DNA of 64,000 bases from Streptomyces cadmiisoli (GTDB lineage: Bacteria; Actinomycetota; Actinomycetes; Streptomycetales; Streptomycetaceae). This document shows, one piece after another, positions 63,062 to 64,000 of the stretch. Every line of letters starts with the position of its first letter. Within the stretch, counting starts at the first letter, position 1. Position numbers and translations under genes: made by a program. The stretch is taken from NCBI RefSeq assembly GCF_003261055.1, contig NZ_CP030073.1, positions 5,704,001-5,768,000 on the forward strand. The letters are read 5' to 3'. The notes beneath the pieces are model-generated. The model did no database searches. It saw nothing but the letters and a program-made list of their open reading frames with translations, and was not told where the DNA came from.

Positions 63062-64000
63062 CTAGGCGTACCGCAGCTCACCCGGCCGGACGGACCGCCC
63101 CAGCAGCGGCAGCGCGGTGGCCGCCGCCAGAAGGCACACGGCGTACACCGCCACCGGCACCAGCAGCGCCGGCCACGGCACTGACGTGCCGGCGACCCCC
63201 GCGTACCACGTGCCGATCGCCATGCCCCCGGCGCCGGCCAGCAGGATCGCGGGTGCCAGCGGCAACGCGGACTCCAGCAGCAGCGCGCGGCCGAGCACCG
63301 GCCGCGGCACTCCGGCGGCGGCCTGCGCGGCCAGGGCGAGGCGGCGGGTGGCCAGGGACTCGGCGGTGCCGACCGCCAGGGCCGAGAGCGCGATCACGAG
63401 GGCGACCCCGATGGCGGCGGCGGTCAGGTCGATGCCGGTGGTGTAGAAGGCGAGGCCCTCCTCGTCCAGGTGGCGGTGCCGGTCCGAGCGCAGGATCTCC
63501 AGCAGCGCCCGCCGGATGCCCACGAACGCGGTGCCGACCATGGTCACCAGCAGGAGGGCCGCGTGTGTACGGGCGGCCGCCCACGGGTCGTCGCGCAGCC
63601 GTTCCGCCGCGATCAGCAGCGCCGGTCGGTCGGTGCGGGCGGCCAGCAGCCGGCCGGTGACCCGGGCCGTGGCACCCACCAGCCACAGCGCGCACGTCCC
63701 CGTGACGATCAGCACGACGAACATCAGCAGGGGCACCGACACGCGGGCCCCGCGCTGCGGCTGCTGGTCCGACAGCAGCAGCCACGACGCGACGGCCACC
63801 GCCACGACCGCCAGGGCCGTCGACAGCAGCAGCACTCCCGGACGGGACCGCGGCCGGATCCGGCGCACACGGCCGAGCGGAGAGGCGACCACCCGGCGCA
63901 GCGCCAGCACGCTCACCAGGGCCCCGACCGCCGGTACCGCGAGAGCCACCACCGCGATCCCGGCCACGGCCAGCGCCGTCGGCCGCCCCCACGCCACCAG
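63062..64000 (-). CDS. FtsX-like ABC transporter permease (C-terminal part; start outside window)
   Basis: At least 312 residues of a permease running off the right edge; the frame stays open to the last base. It has at least six hydrophobic segments (AVAGIAVVALAVPAVGALVSVL; LLSTALAVVAVAVASWL; LMFVVLIVTGTCALWL; and later ones). A C-terminal FtsX-type module LAAATALPLLGRSVRPGELRYA ends it. It resembles the permeases at 35.3-41.4 kb in type, but its ATPase must lie outside the window. Confidence 0.82.
   Translation of the reverse strand: MVAWGRPTALAVAGIAVVALAVPAVGALVSVLALRRVVASPLGRVRRIRPRSRPGVLLLSTALAVVAVAVASWLLLSDQQPQRGARVSVPLLMFVVLIVTGTCALWLVGATARVTGRLLAARTDRPALLIAAERLRDDPWAAARTHAALLLVTMVGTAFVGIRRALLEILRSDRHRHLDEEGLAFYTTGIDLTAAAIGVALVIALSALAVGTAESLATRRLALAAQAAAGVPRPVLGRALLLESALPLAPAILLAGAGGMAIGTWYAGVAGTSVPWPALLVPVAVYAVCLLAAATALPLLGRSVRPGELRYA

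Overview
The window looks like a piece of a Streptomyces chromosome. Base composition is very GC-rich with strong third-position GC bias. GTG and TTG starts are common. The gene content is characteristic of the genus: two chaplins, a MelC1/MelC2 tyrosinase pair, paired dynamin-like GTPases, a tail-less SsbB, and a PknG/GlnH/GlnX cluster. From memory, gene order broadly follows, in inverted orientation, the S. coelicolor region from chpA and melC through ssbB and pknG to the csn chitosan-oligosaccharide genes. No integrase, transposase, rRNA or CRISPR array was seen.

Layout. (1) 1-1826: the end of an ABC exporter operon. (2) 2.0-22.5 kb: a cell-surface and development block. It starts with a sortase-type long chaplin behind a sigma-BldN-like promoter. 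Next come a FAD enzyme with an ATP-grasp ligase, and a divergent secreted GH26-like hydrolase. An eight-gene, mostly overlapping exopolysaccharide operon follows on the minus strand (chain-length protein, two GT4 glycosyltransferases, deacetylase, flippase, ligase/polymerase, phosphoglycosyl transferase and a secreted protein). Then come two unrecognised secreted proteins, the tyrosinase operon, a short chaplin with an almost perfect sigma-BldN promoter, and a tandemly duplicated pair of small secreted-protein genes. (3) 23.1-31.1 kb: tRNA-Arg(UCU), dynA and dynB, ssbB, a sortase-anchored thioester-domain protein and a DUF4262 protein. (4) 31.3-43.0 kb: ettA, a thioesterase, a hypothetical protein, a three-gene FtsX/MacB-type ABC transporter, a truncated haemoglobin and a PCMT-like methyltransferase. 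(5) 43.1-53.7 kb: a seven-gene minus-strand phospho-signalling cluster (GlnX-like, GlnH-like, coiled-coil protein, PknG-like kinase, PP2C, VWA, FHA). (6) 53.9-60.7 kb: csnR-csnE-csnF-csnG-csnH-csnK with one palindromic operator. (7) 60.9-64.0 kb: an MscS channel, an HNH nuclease and part of another FtsX-type permease.

How the parts fit. Chaplins, an exopolysaccharide line, a copper oxidase and thioester or sortase-anchored proteins all act at the hyphal surface. Dynamins and SsbB act in sporulation septation and chromosome segregation, so the left half is largely a morphogenesis neighbourhood. The right half is nutrient sensing and uptake: amino-acid sensing through GlnH/GlnX/PknG with FHA, PP2C and VWA partners, then amino-sugar oligosaccharide uptake. 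Points most worth a second look are the sigma-BldN promoters on both chaplins, the 10-bp-arm palindrome and hairpin before melC1, the duplicated small-secreted-protein cassette with a terminator inside each copy, the Ser/Arg-rich PknG linked to a zinc-ribbon FHA/PP2C/VWA set, and the FAD/ATP-grasp pair of unknown product.
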